Part shown: positions 34,805 to 43,819 of the stretch, one piece after another
How positions within the stretch are numbered: position 1 is the first letter of the stretch
Layout of the letters: each line of letters starts with the position of its first letter
The notes under the pieces: generated by a model
Databases searched by the model: none
The model's input: only the letters and a program-made list of their open reading frames with translations
Told to the model about the DNA's origin: nothing
From: Pseudomonadales bacterium
Lineage (GTDB): Bacteria > Pseudomonadota > Gammaproteobacteria > Pseudomonadales > Porticoccaceae
Direction of reading: 5' to 3'
NCBI GenBank assembly: GCA_024234435.1
Contig: JACKOF010000001.1
Coordinates: forward strand, 372,001 to 436,000
DNA: 64,000 bases
Translations under genes and position numbers: made by a program

Positions 34805-36121
34805 TTGTTTTTTGAACGACCGGAATCCGGTGAGTTGTCGGTGCTTGTCCATCTGGACTTGGCCAGCGAAAAAGAACCGGAAGATCCCAGAGAATTTGAA
34901 GAGCTGGTTCTGTCTGCTGGTGGCGATCCGGTCACATTGATTACAGGCAAGCGATTAACTCCGCATCCGAAACTGTTTATCGGTACCGGTAAGCTGGAAG
35001 AGCTTTGCTCTGTCGTTGAGGAGACTGGTGCCGGGTTGGTGATTTTCAATCACAACCTGTCACCGAGTCAGGAGCGCAACCTGGAAAAATCCCTGCAGTG
35101 CCGGGTGCTTGATCGCACCGGGCTGATTCTGGATATTTTTGCCCAGCGGGCGCGCACCCATGAAGGTAAGTTACAGGTGGAACTGGCTCAATTAGAGCAT
35201 ATGTCCACCCGGTTGGTCCGGGGCTGGACTCACCTGGAGAGGCAAAAAGGTGGTATTGGCCTGCGCGGTCCCGGTGAGACCCAGCTTGAAACTGACCGTC
35301 GATTATTGCGTGAGCGAATCAAATCAATTCTGAAACGGCTTGATAAGGTGCGTAAGCAGCGCGATCAGGGGCGCCGTTCGCGGCAGCGTGCAGACATTCC
35401 GACGGTTTCTCTGGTGGGTTACACCAATGCAGGCAAATCGACACTGTTTAATCGTATTACCGAATCGGAAGTGTATGCGGCAGACCAGCTGTTCGCTACG
35501 TTGGATCCAACCATGCGGCGCATTGAGCTGGCCGATGTGGGAACGACGATCCTGGCTGACACGGTGGGGTTTATCAGTCATTTGCCGCATAAACTGGTTG
35601 AAGCGTTCCGCGCTACGCTTGAGGAGGCCGCCAGTGCCAGTTTGCTGTTGCATGTGGTTGACGCGCATTCTGAAGATCGGCACACCCAGCTTGAACGTGT
35701 CGATGAGGTGCTGGTAGAGATTCATGCGCACCAGCTACCAACATTAATTGTTCATAATAAAATTGATTTGCTGGATGATGTTGCTCCCCGTATTGACCGC
35801 GACCATAACGGCAGGCCTGTGGCGGTCTGGTTGTCAGCGCAAACAGGGGTGGGTTGTGAACAGCTGTTGCAGGCTATTAGTGAGCTGCTGGCAGAAGATA
35901 TTGTTCATGAAACCGTTCAGTTGGCGCCTGTGCATGCACGGTTGCGCTCTCAGCTTTATGAAAGCAAGGCGGTGCTTGCCGAGACTACGACTGAAACAGG
36001 GGCTGCGCTGCTTGAGTTAAGAGTGCCGCGCCGGGAGTTGCAGCGGCTCTTGAAATCCGAGGGTTTGACCATAGAACAGTTAAAAGTGGTTGAACAGACC
36101 GAAAATCAGAAAATTGCCTGA
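34805..36121 (+). CDS. hflX: Ribosome-associated GTPase HflX
   Basis: 438 residues from TTG 34805. The N-terminus MFFERP-GE-VLVHLDL fits the Pseudomonas HflX start, so the TTG is accepted although the ribosome-binding site (CGGAG) is modest. N-terminal HflX domain with the glycine-rich RGPGETQLETDRR, GTPase domain with GYTNAGKSTLFN (G1), DTVGFI (G3) and HNKIDLL (G4). It rescues stalled 70S ribosomes. It stands between hfq and hflKC. Confidence 0.95.
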   Translation: MFFERPESGELSVLVHLDLASEKEPEDPREFEELVLSAGGDPVTLITGKRLTPHPKLFIGTGKLEELCSVVEETGAGLVIFNHNLSPSQERNLEKSLQCRVLDRTGLILDIFAQRARTHEGKLQVELAQLEHMSTRLVRGWTHLERQKGGIGLRGPGETQLETDRRLLRERIKSILKRLDKVRKQRDQGRRSRQRADIPTVSLVGYTNAGKSTLFNRITESEVYAADQLFATLDPTMRRIELADVGTTILADTVGFISHLPHKLVEAFRATLEEAASASLLLHVVDAHSEDRHTQLERVDEVLVEIHAHQLPTLIVHNKIDLLDDVAPRIDRDHNGRPVAVWLSAQTGVGCEQLLQAISELLAEDIVHETVQLAPVHARLRSQLYESKAVLAETTTETGAALLELRVPRRELQRLLKSEGLTIEQLKVVEQTENQKIA

Positions 36122-36227
36122 CAGTCGACACGTCCATTGTCAGATTGCTGTGGTTTTTCCGTTGAGGCTTGCTACAATCAGCAGCCTTTCGCATAGCTAG
36201 AAATAACATTTTTAACCGGAGACAGAT

Positions 36228-37382
36228 ATGGCTTGGAATGAGCCCGGTGGTGATAGAGATCCCTGGAGTGGCAACAGCGGCGGCAATCGGAATGATGGTC
36301 CGCCTGACCTGGATGAAGTGCTGAAGAAATTCCGCAAGCGCATGGACGGGTTGTTTGGCGGTTCAGGTGGCAGTAAAAACAGTAACAGCAGTGGTTCAGG
36401 GAAGAGCCTGTTATTCATTCTCGTTTGCATCATTGCTGTTGCCTGGGGCTTGCTGGGTTTTTATCAGGTTGACGAAAAAGAGCGTGCCGTTGTACTCAGG
36501 CTCGGCAAGTATTTTGAAACGGTCGGGGCAGGTTTGCACTGGAATCCACCGCTGGTTGACAGCGTACTTAAGGTGCGGGTTACCGAGGAGCGGCAGTACA
36601 CCACTACGCGAAGCCTGATGTTGACGCAGGATGAGAACATTGTTGAGCTGCCATTGACGGTTCAATACAACATCAGCGATGTGCAGGCTTTCGTGTTGCA
36701 GGTTAAAAACCCTGAAATCAGCCTTAAACATGCCACCGAGAGTGCTCTGCGCCATGTTGTGGGCAGTAGTACACTGGATCAAGTGCTTTCAACCGGGCGT
36801 GAGAAGATTGCTGAAGAAGTTAAGACGCGCCTGCAATCCTATCTTGATATTTACAAAACCGGTATCTACGTCAGAACCATTAACATTCAGGAAGGTAAGC
36901 CACCGACCCAGGTTAAAGAAGCTTACGATGATGTTATCAAGGCGCGGGAGGATCGTGAACGTCTGGTAAACGAAGCTCAGGCATACTCCAACGGTATTAT
37001 TCCCGAGGCCCGAGGCCGCGCTCAACGCACGATAGAAGAAGCTAACGCCTATCTTGAGAAAGTTATTGCCGAAGCCGAGGGTGAGGCTCAACGCTTTGAC
37101 CAGCTACTGATCGAATACAGAAAAGCACCGGAAGTGACCCGTCAGCGGATGTATCTGGATGCGGTTCAAGACGTGATGAGCAATGCTTCCAAAGTGCTGG
37201 TTGACGTAGAAGGTGGTAATAACATGTTGTATCTACCGCTGGACAAAATTGTCCAGCCACAGGCTAGTGAAGTGGTTTCTCCTCAAAGCCTTTCTCCCCG
37301 AGATCTGGAGAAAGTGGCTGAACAGGTGATCGACAGGCTTCGCCGGGAAACCAGTAATGTTCGTCGCAGAGATGTTCGATAG
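36228..37382 (+). CDS. hflK: FtsH modulator subunit HflK
   Basis: 384 residues. The N-terminal tail is rich in Gly/Asn/Ser (GGDRDPWSGNSGGNRND), one transmembrane helix lies at about 60-80, then the SPFH/band 7 domain and a long helical region with NEAQAYSNGIIPEARG. With HflC it forms a membrane cage around FtsH. GGAG precedes the ATG; 12 bp separate it from hflC. Confidence 0.96.
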   Translation: MAWNEPGGDRDPWSGNSGGNRNDGPPDLDEVLKKFRKRMDGLFGGSGGSKNSNSSGSGKSLLFILVCIIAVAWGLLGFYQVDEKERAVVLRLGKYFETVGAGLHWNPPLVDSVLKVRVTEERQYTTTRSLMLTQDENIVELPLTVQYNISDVQAFVLQVKNPEISLKHATESALRHVVGSSTLDQVLSTGREKIAEEVKTRLQSYLDIYKTGIYVRTINIQEGKPPTQVKEAYDDVIKAREDRERLVNEAQAYSNGIIPEARGRAQRTIEEANAYLEKVIAEAEGEAQRFDQLLIEYRKAPEVTRQRMYLDAVQDVMSNASKVLVDVEGGNNMLYLPLDKIVQPQASEVVSPQSLSPRDLEKVAEQVIDRLRRETSNVRRRDVR

Positions 37383-37394
37383 GAGGGCACAGGT

Positions 37395-38267
37395 GTGAAT
37401 AGTCGATTTACTACAATAATCATCGGTGCCATCGTGGTTCTTTTGCTGGCGAACAGCACCCTCTATGTGGTGCAGGAAACCGAGCGCGCTGTGAAGCTGC
37501 GTTTCGGAAGCCTGGTGGATGACGATATTGCGCCAGGGCTGCACGTGAAATGGCCTATTGCAGAGGATGTACGCAAGTTTGATTCCCGCGTATTGACGCT
37601 GGATGCCGAGCCCGCAAGTTTTTACACAACCGAAAAAAAGCGCCTGATTGTCGATTCCTATGCAAAATGGCGCATTGCTGATGTGGGTGAGTATTACCGG
37701 GCCACCGGTGGTAATGAAGAAGTGGCCCACAACCGGCTTGCCAGCCGGGTCAACGACGGGTTGAGGAATCAGTTTGGGGCTCGCACCCTGCACGAGGTGG
37801 TTTCCGGTGAACGCGATATGCTAATGCAGAATATCACCAATGATTTGAATAAAACCGTGCGGGAGTCATTGGGTGTTGATGTGGTTGATGTGAGGGTTAA
37901 GCGAATTGATCTGCCTGACGAAGTCAGTGAGCCGGTCTATAGGCGTATGAAGGCTGAACGGGAGAAGGAAGCCCGGGAAACCCGCTCTAAAGGCTTTGAA
38001 GAGGCCGAGAAAATACGTGCTGATGCTGATCGTCAGAGTACCATTATCGAAGCCAATGCTTACCGTACCGCTGAACAACTTCGTGGTAAAGGTGATGCGA
38101 GAGCAACAGCTGTGTATGCTGACGCCTACAATAAGGATCCGGAATTTTACGCGTTCTTGCGTAGTCTGGACGCCTATAGAAAATCCTTTTCCAGTAAAAA
38201 TGATGTCATTCTCGTTGACCCGAAAAGTGACTTTTTCCGTTATTTAAACAGCCGGAAAGGTGACTAA
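37395..38267 (+). CDS. hflC: FtsH modulator subunit HflC
   Basis: 290 residues from GTG 37395 with a perfect AGGAGG at 37381-37386. N-terminal signal anchor (1-25), SPFH domain (VQETERAVKLRFG), helical segment with ADADRQSTIIEANAYRTAEQ, and the ending DPKSDFFRYLN. It forms the HflKC complex that regulates FtsH proteolysis. Two hairpins follow the stop. Confidence 0.96.
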   Translation: MNSRFTTIIIGAIVVLLLANSTLYVVQETERAVKLRFGSLVDDDIAPGLHVKWPIAEDVRKFDSRVLTLDAEPASFYTTEKKRLIVDSYAKWRIADVGEYYRATGGNEEVAHNRLASRVNDGLRNQFGARTLHEVVSGERDMLMQNITNDLNKTVRESLGVDVVDVRVKRIDLPDEVSEPVYRRMKAEREKEARETRSKGFEEAEKIRADADRQSTIIEANAYRTAEQLRGKGDARATAVYADAYNKDPEFYAFLRSLDAYRKSFSSKNDVILVDPKSDFFRYLNSRKGD

Positions 38268-38284
38268 AGCGCCCTTGTGGTATG

Positions 38285-38313
38285 TCAATGCCGCACAAAA
38301 AGTGCGGCATTGA
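38285..38313. other. Perfect 12-bp stem-loop after hflC
   Basis: TCAATGCCGCAC, loop AAAAA, GTGCGGCATTGA. No T run follows. It stands 18 bp after the hflC stop and 26 bp before the terminator at 38339. It could stabilise the 3' end of the hflKC transcript. Confidence 0.6.
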
Positions 38314-38338
38314 TGATACGACAATGTTAGAATTGGCA

Positions 38339-38360
38339 AACCGGGGAAACCCGGTTTTTT
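38339..38360 (+). terminator. Rho-independent terminator after hflKC
   Basis: AACCGGG, loop GAAA, CCCGGTT, then four more T. It ends the hfl operon in front of the DUF2065 gene. Confidence 0.75.
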
Positions 38361-38406
38361 GTTGTTTACTGTTGTCTTGAGAAAAAAGAAAAAAACAGGT
38401 GCACCT

Positions 38407-38604
38407 ATGTGGGCTGATTTGGCAAGGGCCTTTTGTCTAATGCTTGTTCTCGAAGGAATTATGCCTTTTTTGTCGCCGGGGCGTTGGCGTAATATGGCCG
38501 GTATGCTGGCCAATATAGATGACCGTCATATGCGAAGGATGGGGCTTGTCAGTATGCTGATTGGCGCCGGAGCACTATATTTTTTGAAGAGGGCTGGCTT
38601 TTAA
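38407..38604 (+). CDS. DUF2065 small membrane protein (YjeT family)
   Basis: 65 residues from ATG 38407 with AGGTG just upstream. An ATG at 38359 lies within the terminator. Two hydrophobic helices (about 3-20 and 42-60) flank MPFLSPGRWRNMAGMLANI, the family signature. The function is unknown. The position between hflC and hisZ/purA is conserved in gammaproteobacteria. Confidence 0.88.
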   Translation: MWADLARAFCLMLVLEGIMPFLSPGRWRNMAGMLANIDDRHMRRMGLVSMLIGAGALYFLKRAGF

Positions 38605-38632
38605 TGTTGCCCTGGATGAGAAGGATAAAGCG

Positions 38633-39835
38633 ATGACAGTGGTTGACCGCTGGTTATTACCGGATGGTGTAGAAGAAATTCTTCCTAACCGCGCACTGAA
38701 AATGGAGCGTTTGCGCCGAAGTTTACTCGATATTTACCACAGCTGGGGGTATGACCTGGTTATTCCTCCGATGGTTGAATTTTCCGAATCACTGTTGAGT
38801 GGCACGGGCTCGGACCTCGATTTACTGACGTTCAAGGTGACAGACCAGCTCAGTGGCCGCATGATGGGCGTGAGAGCTGATATTACGCCACAGACAACAC
38901 GAATGGATGCTCACAGCTTGCGTCTCAAAGGCCCTTGTCGTCTGTGTTATGCCGGTACGGTACTTTATACCCGGCCGCGCAGCCCTTTACAGAGCCGTTG
39001 TCCAATCCAGATTGGTGTGGAGCTGTACGGAGAGGCCAGCCTTGCGGCCGATCTGGAAGTGATCAATCTGCTGGTGCAGACCCTACGCACGACTGGTATG
39101 AAAAAGATCAATCTCGATCTGGGTCACGTCGGCATTTACCGCAGTTTGCTCGAAGTTGCTGAACTGACCAAAGAGCAGGAGAAGGACCTGTTTGACCTGT
39201 TACAGCGCAAGGCCGTGCCGGAACTGGAAAGCTGGCTGGCAACAAACGTTAATGATCGCAGCGTTGGTGAAATGTTGCGACAATTGGTTGACCTGGCGGG
39301 TGATGTGACGGTTATTGATAAAGCCCGCGATGTTTTTGCCGAGGCTCCGGCGGAACTGGAAGTCGCTCTCGATGAGCTGGCTGAAGTGGTTACACAACTG
39401 GGTCGAACTGCTCCGGATGCGGAAATTTACCTGGATCTTTGTGAACTTCGTGGGTATCACTATCACACAGGTATTGTATTTGCTGCCTTTGCTCCCGGAC
39501 ACGGGCAGGCTATTGGCAACGGTGGGCGCTATGATCACGTTGGTGAGGCATTTGGTCGCTCTCGCCCGGCAACAGGGTTTAATGTCAATCTCAATGACCT
39601 GGCGGCATTGACGTGTACTGAGGGTAATGACTCAGTGAATACTGTCGAGGGTGGTATCTACGCCCCGGCGGGCTATGATGAAGGATTACAGCAAACCATT
39701 CTGGAGCTGCGCGCGAGGGGTGAAAGGGTGGTCTGCGGATTTGCCGGACAACAACCCGATTTCGTTGAATTGCACTGTAACCGTCAGCTGGTTTTCGACA
39801 ACGGTGACTACCGGGTAGTCACTGTCTCCGAATAA
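38633..39835 (+). CDS. hisZ: ATP phosphoribosyltransferase regulatory subunit
   Basis: 400 residues. It is a HisRS-like paralogue (motif: DRWLLPDGVEEILPNRA, then MEFSESLLSGTG-like, VRADITPQTTRMDAH, and a C-terminal GGRYDHVGEAFGRSRPATGF). It does not charge tRNA but activates a short-form HisG. The hisG gene is not in the window. It is upstream of purA, as in Pseudomonas. Confidence 0.95.
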   Translation: MTVVDRWLLPDGVEEILPNRALKMERLRRSLLDIYHSWGYDLVIPPMVEFSESLLSGTGSDLDLLTFKVTDQLSGRMMGVRADITPQTTRMDAHSLRLKGPCRLCYAGTVLYTRPRSPLQSRCPIQIGVELYGEASLAADLEVINLLVQTLRTTGMKKINLDLGHVGIYRSLLEVAELTKEQEKDLFDLLQRKAVPELESWLATNVNDRSVGEMLRQLVDLAGDVTVIDKARDVFAEAPAELEVALDELAEVVTQLGRTAPDAEIYLDLCELRGYHYHTGIVFAAFAPGHGQAIGNGGRYDHVGEAFGRSRPATGFNVNLNDLAALTCTEGNDSVNTVEGGIYAPAGYDEGLQQTILELRARGERVVCGFAGQQPDFVELHCNRQLVFDNGDYRVVTVSE

Positions 39836-39876
39836 TTTTCTCATTTTCTGAAATTTGGCAAGTATTGGTAAAAAAT

Positions 39877-41169
39877 ATGGGTAAGAATGTTGTCGTGCTC
39901 GGCACCCAGTGGGGCGATGAAGGCAAGGGCAAAGTGGTGGATCTTCTGACAGATCAGGCCAGTGTGGTTGCACGTTTTCAGGGCGGTCACAATGCTGGCC
40001 ACACCCTGGTAATTGATGGCAAGAAGACGGTTTTACACCTGATTCCCTCCGGTATTCTGCGTGATAATGTCAGCTGCTTAATTGGTAACGGTGTGGTTTT
40101 GTCGCCGGAAGCCCTGCTGAAGGAAATGCGTGAGCTGGAAGAGCAGGGTGTGCCTGTTCGCAAGCGTCTGCGGTTGTCCGCTGCCTGTCCTTTGATCCTG
40201 CCCATTCATATTGCCCTGGATCAAGCCCGCGAACTTGCTCGCGGCAGCGCCAAGATAGGCACCACAGGGCGTGGTATCGGGCCTGCGTATGAAGACAAAG
40301 TTGCCCGTCGTGGGGTGCGGCTCGGCGATATGATAAATCGAGAGAAGTTTCCCGCTAAACTAAAAGAAGTCATGGATTACCATAATTTCATGCTCACTTC
40401 ATATTACGGTCAGCCAGCGGTGAACTACAATGAAACATTGGCGGCAGCGATGGCCTGGGCCGATGAGCTGGAACCGATGGTCGCGGATATTACCAGTCTG
40501 CTGCATTGCTCTCGAGAGTCGGGCCAGAACATCATGTTTGAGGGGGCGCAGGGTTCCTTGCTCGACATTGATCACGGTACGTACCCCTTTGTTACTTCTT
40601 CCAACACCACGGCTGGTGGCACGGCTACTGGCAGTGGGTTTGGCCCTCTCTATCTTGATTATGTACTGGGAATTACCAAAGCCTATACGACAAGAGTCGG
40701 TTCCGGACCTTTTCCTACCGAATTATTCGATGATGTCGGCAGGCATTTGGGCACCAAAGGGCACGAATTTGGTGCGACTACCGGGCGTGAGCGGCGTTGT
40801 GGCTGGTTTGATGCGGTGGCGCTCAAGCAGGCTATCCGTATTAACAGCGTATCGGGCATTTGTCTGACCAAACTGGATGTTCTGGATGGGTTGGAAACCA
40901 TCAGTATTTGTGTGGGGTATCGCGATACAGATGGTTTTGATGTCGCCATGCCCAGTCATGCAGATGATTACCAAGGGTTGGTGCCTGTTTATGAAACTCT
41001 GCCGGGTTGGTCAGAATCAACGGTAGGTGCAAAAAATCTCGACGAATTACCAGCCAATGCACGTGCGTACATTAATCGTATTGAAGAAATTCTCTCAACG
41101 CCAATCGATATTATTTCTACCGGCCCTGATCGGGTTGAAACTATTGTATTGCGACACCCTTTTGAATAA
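39877..41169 (+). CDS. purA: Adenylosuccinate synthetase
   Basis: 430 residues from ATG 39877; a TTG twelve bases upstream is in frame but less likely. GTQWGDEGKGKVVDLL (P-loop), GGHNAGHT, GTTGRGIGPAYEDK and TTGRERRCGWFD are all intact. It joins IMP and aspartate with GTP in AMP synthesis. Last gene of the conserved backbone run before the denitrification block. Confidence 0.97.
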   Translation: MGKNVVVLGTQWGDEGKGKVVDLLTDQASVVARFQGGHNAGHTLVIDGKKTVLHLIPSGILRDNVSCLIGNGVVLSPEALLKEMRELEEQGVPVRKRLRLSAACPLILPIHIALDQARELARGSAKIGTTGRGIGPAYEDKVARRGVRLGDMINREKFPAKLKEVMDYHNFMLTSYYGQPAVNYNETLAAAMAWADELEPMVADITSLLHCSRESGQNIMFEGAQGSLLDIDHGTYPFVTSSNTTAGGTATGSGFGPLYLDYVLGITKAYTTRVGSGPFPTELFDDVGRHLGTKGHEFGATTGRERRCGWFDAVALKQAIRINSVSGICLTKLDVLDGLETISICVGYRDTDGFDVAMPSHADDYQGLVPVYETLPGWSESTVGAKNLDELPANARAYINRIEEILSTPIDIISTGPDRVETIVLRHPFE

Positions 41170-41246
41170 GTGTGGTCAGTGGTAGAGTGTTTGCAAGCAA
41201 GTAGTGAGGCAGGCCCCGGATAGACAACCTAAATAAAGGTAGTTCT

Positions 41247-41930
41247 ATGGAATATAAAAAATTATACGGCCAGATATTGCGCAAGCATCACCTGTTTTCA
41301 AATATGAGTGATGAACAGCTCGCCTCTTTGATGCAGTCTGCACTTTTAGTGGATTTGCCTCGGGGAAAAAAGCTGTTTATGCAGGGAGAGAGGGCTGAAC
41401 GTTTCTACTTTGTTATTTCCGGCAAGGTGAAGCTGTTTCGTCTGATACCAGATGGCACTGAAAAAATTATAGAGTTGTTCGGGGCTGACCAGTCTTTTGG
41501 GGTTGCCCTGATGTTCAAGGATATACCGGAATACCCGTTGACAGCGCAGGCTGTTGAAGCAACCGAATTGATTTCTTTTTCCAATCAGGATTACAAGGCC
41601 CTTATTCGTGAAGATGGTGATCTGGCTTTTGATTTGCTCGGTGATCTTTGCGACAGGCTTCACGGTCGTCTTCGGGAAATAGAGATGTTGTCGCTGAAGA
41701 ACTCAACCAACCGTGTTACCCGTTACTTTTTGAATATGCTGAATGAGAATGGTGCCGGAGAACCGGTATTTGAATTGCCGGTGGCCAAACACATGATGGC
41801 TGCCCAGCTATCGATTCAGCCGGAAACATTGTCCCGAATTTTTAATCGCATGAAAGAAGATTGTGTCGTTGATATCGATGGACGAAAGATCAAGGTGCTT
41901 GATTTGTCCGCATTAAAAAACTATGAATAG
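41247..41930 (+). CDS. dnr: Crp/Fnr-family regulator, Dnr-like
   Basis: 227 residues: cyclic-nucleotide-binding-like beta barrel (about 15-120), dimer helix (130-155, ending in SLKNSTNRVTRYFL) and a winged helix with QLSIQPETLSRIFNRM as recognition helix. The sequence resembles Pseudomonas DNR across its length (HHLF, FYFVISGKVKLFRLIPDGTEK, LSIQPET.SRI). It has no N-terminal cysteine cluster, so it is not an Fnr with a 4Fe-4S sensor. DNR uses heme to sense NO. It probably controls nirI, nirS and the subunit II/I operon through the TTGAT-N4-ATCAA-like boxes listed below. AAAGGTAG precedes the ATG. A terminator follows. Confidence 0.88.
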   Translation: MEYKKLYGQILRKHHLFSNMSDEQLASLMQSALLVDLPRGKKLFMQGERAERFYFVISGKVKLFRLIPDGTEKIIELFGADQSFGVALMFKDIPEYPLTAQAVEATELISFSNQDYKALIREDGDLAFDLLGDLCDRLHGRLREIEMLSLKNSTNRVTRYFLNMLNENGAGEPVFELPVAKHMMAAQLSIQPETLSRIFNRMKEDCVVDIDGRKIKVLDLSALKNYE

Positions 41931-41944
41931 TGGGTTTTTCAATG

Positions 41945-41975
41945 AAAAAAAGCGCAGCCAAAGGCTGCGCTTTTT
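41945..41975. terminator. Bidirectional terminator between dnr and cytochrome c
   Basis: A-run, AGCGCAGCC, loop AAA, GGCTGCGCT, T-run. It ends the plus-strand regulator gene and the minus-strand cytochrome gene. Confidence 0.92.
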
Positions 41976-41989
41976 GTATCCGGATCAGG

Positions 41990-42295
41990 TTATTTGAGGC
42001 CTGAATAGTAGGCTGCCAAGTTAGCAATGTCTGCATCGGAAAGACCTTTGGCCATGGAGCCCATTAGTGGATCATTACGCTTTCCGTCTCTGAAATCTTT
42101 CATTTGTTTGGCTAAATAGCCTTCTTTCTGGCCAGCAAGGTTTGGCCACATATCATTGGTGCTGATACCGTTGGCACCGTGGCAGGCGACACACATGGCA
42201 GCTTTGGCTTGGCCTGCTGCCGCATCTCCGGCAAGTGAAAAAGAAGCGCTGGTGGACAATGCGACTGTGATTAGCGGAATAAGGATTTTTTTCAT
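41990..42295 (-). CDS. Small class I cytochrome c
   Basis: 101 residues: signal peptide (1-22), one heme site CVACH (35-39), a methionine ligand around 78-81 (PLMGSM), and the ending AAYYSGLK. It looks like a c553/c4-half type periplasmic electron carrier. It could donate to NirS or to the oxidase/NO reductase encoded upstream. GGAG precedes the ATG. 129 bp separate it from the next minus-strand gene, with no terminator or Dnr box. Confidence 0.9.
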   Translation of the reverse strand: MKKILIPLITVALSTSASFSLAGDAAAGQAKAAMCVACHGANGISTNDMWPNLAGQKEGYLAKQMKDFRDGKRNDPLMGSMAKGLSDADIANLAAYYSGLK

Positions 42296-42424
42296 TGCGG
42301 GTCTCCATTCAGAATAATTCAGCCTGCGCCTTTGAAAACAGTGACAGGCAAGGCTTACAGGTACAGTTTACACATGGGTTATAAAGTACCTAAAGGTTAG
42401 CTGCGATTCTAGGTGAATAGTTTG

Positions 42425-43804
42425 TTATATCGATTGACGGTTATCAAGCATTTTGTTTTCTGCGGGTCCCCGCAATGCAGCAATGACAACTACCAGAAAC
42501 AGAATGCCGCCAATAACGGCAACAAGTCCGCCGATCCCCATTGCGGCCATGCCAATAATTTCCTGAATACTATCGAGTTGCTGGGCGCTACCCGAAACCT
42601 TGCGTTTAACACCATGCCCTCCAGACCATGCCAGGGCGGTGATATGCACAACCTGCCCAATACCGTATAACCACGGCATCCAGTAGGCGAGCCTGGGGTG
42701 TTTTATCGGTTTGTTCAGCCGGGGTAGCAGTGCAAACACAACACCCATCAGTGCGAGCGTAACGCCGACAATAGAGCCGTGGTAATGGGCAGGTATAACC
42801 GTATTGGAACCTCTGATCATAAAACCCATCAATCCACCACCGGCAAAGAGAGTGATAGAACAGATCAGCGCTGCGCGGAGTGGTTTTTGTTGGTCGTTGA
42901 GTTTGGGGAATCGAAAGGTGCTGAAGAAAACCAGGACGCCGATAGGGATTGAAGCCAACCCGCCTTTGCGCATCAATTCCGTAAAACCCAGGATATGCTC
43001 GGTAGATTCCACTGGATGCTGATAAAGGAACGGCACCCAGGCGACGGGTACGGCTACCAGAAAAAACAGTATGATTGCCAGCCGGGGTTTTATTCGCAAG
43101 TCGTTACCACAGGCTGCTGCCAGAATGATCCAGGCCACCAACAGTAATATTGTGTTGGAGAACTGCATGACATGCCCTCCGCCCCAGAACAGTAGGTCGT
43201 AGTAAAATTCACCAGTGATCGAATCCGGAATTTTGTAATAGGCGATGGCTACGCAAATGACAGCCGTTAGTACACAGAGTGCAGACAGGCTCAGAGCAAA
43301 ACGCAGTGCCGCCGTTGACGGGGTGTTTTCCGCTGAAGAACAACAGTTTGCCAGAAAGTATAGCGCCTGAATAACCAGTCCCAGTGACACGATTATCAGC
43401 CCGGTAAAAAAGAGCGGCTGTAAGATCACGGGTACGTAATTGTTTAGCAGTGGTTGGGCAGTACCAAAAAAAGGAGAAATACTGATCAGTACGGTGCCCA
43501 CCACCGCCAGCCAGAATGCAGTTTTATTCCAGGTGGATTCCCTGGGTGCTCCAAAGACACTCCACAACATACCGGTACAGGCAAAAAACCAGATCACCAC
43601 GGAAAGGTCCACATGCACGACCAGCGCCACTTTGAAAAAATTGCTGCCAGGCATCAACTCTTGCATTAATGGTGTTCTCGACAGTGCCAGTAACACTGCC
43701 AGCACACCCGCGGCTACCAGAGCGTAAACTCCCAGCCAGATCCACCCGATAGCAAGTGCTCGGGTGTGAGGTCGTAACTCTGGCAGACTATATGGCGTGC
43801 TCAT
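42425..43804 (-). CDS. Heme-copper oxidase subunit I homologue, atypical
   Basis: 459 residues from ATG 43804; a TTG two codons before is also open. About twelve membrane helices. Heme-copper ligands visible: H64 (VVHVDL, low-spin heme), H211 in GGGHVMQF (copper-B helix VI), Q262-H263 where two adjacent His are normal, and H340/H342 in AHYHGSI (high- and low-spin hemes). The tyrosine normally four residues after the helix VI histidine is Phe, and one copper-B histidine is Gln. It may be an NO-reductase-like enzyme or a divergent oxidase. Substrate unknown. It is last in a minus-strand run after ctaA-ctaA-SCO. No own CuA subunit is adjacent. Confidence 0.7.
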   Translation of the reverse strand: MSTPYSLPELRPHTRALAIGWIWLGVYALVAAGVLAVLLALSRTPLMQELMPGSNFFKVALVVHVDLSVVIWFFACTGMLWSVFGAPRESTWNKTAFWLAVVGTVLISISPFFGTAQPLLNNYVPVILQPLFFTGLIIVSLGLVIQALYFLANCCSSAENTPSTAALRFALSLSALCVLTAVICVAIAYYKIPDSITGEFYYDLLFWGGGHVMQFSNTILLLVAWIILAAACGNDLRIKPRLAIILFFLVAVPVAWVPFLYQHPVESTEHILGFTELMRKGGLASIPIGVLVFFSTFRFPKLNDQQKPLRAALICSITLFAGGGLMGFMIRGSNTVIPAHYHGSIVGVTLALMGVVFALLPRLNKPIKHPRLAYWMPWLYGIGQVVHITALAWSGGHGVKRKVSGSAQQLDSIQEIIGMAAMGIGGLVAVIGGILFLVVVIAALRGPAENKMLDNRQSI

Positions 43805-43819
43805 GTTCAAATATCGGTC

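Noticed and set aside
41170..41246. Autoregulatory Dnr box before dnr
   Set aside because: I searched for TTGAT-N4-ATCAA with up to two mismatches and saw none.
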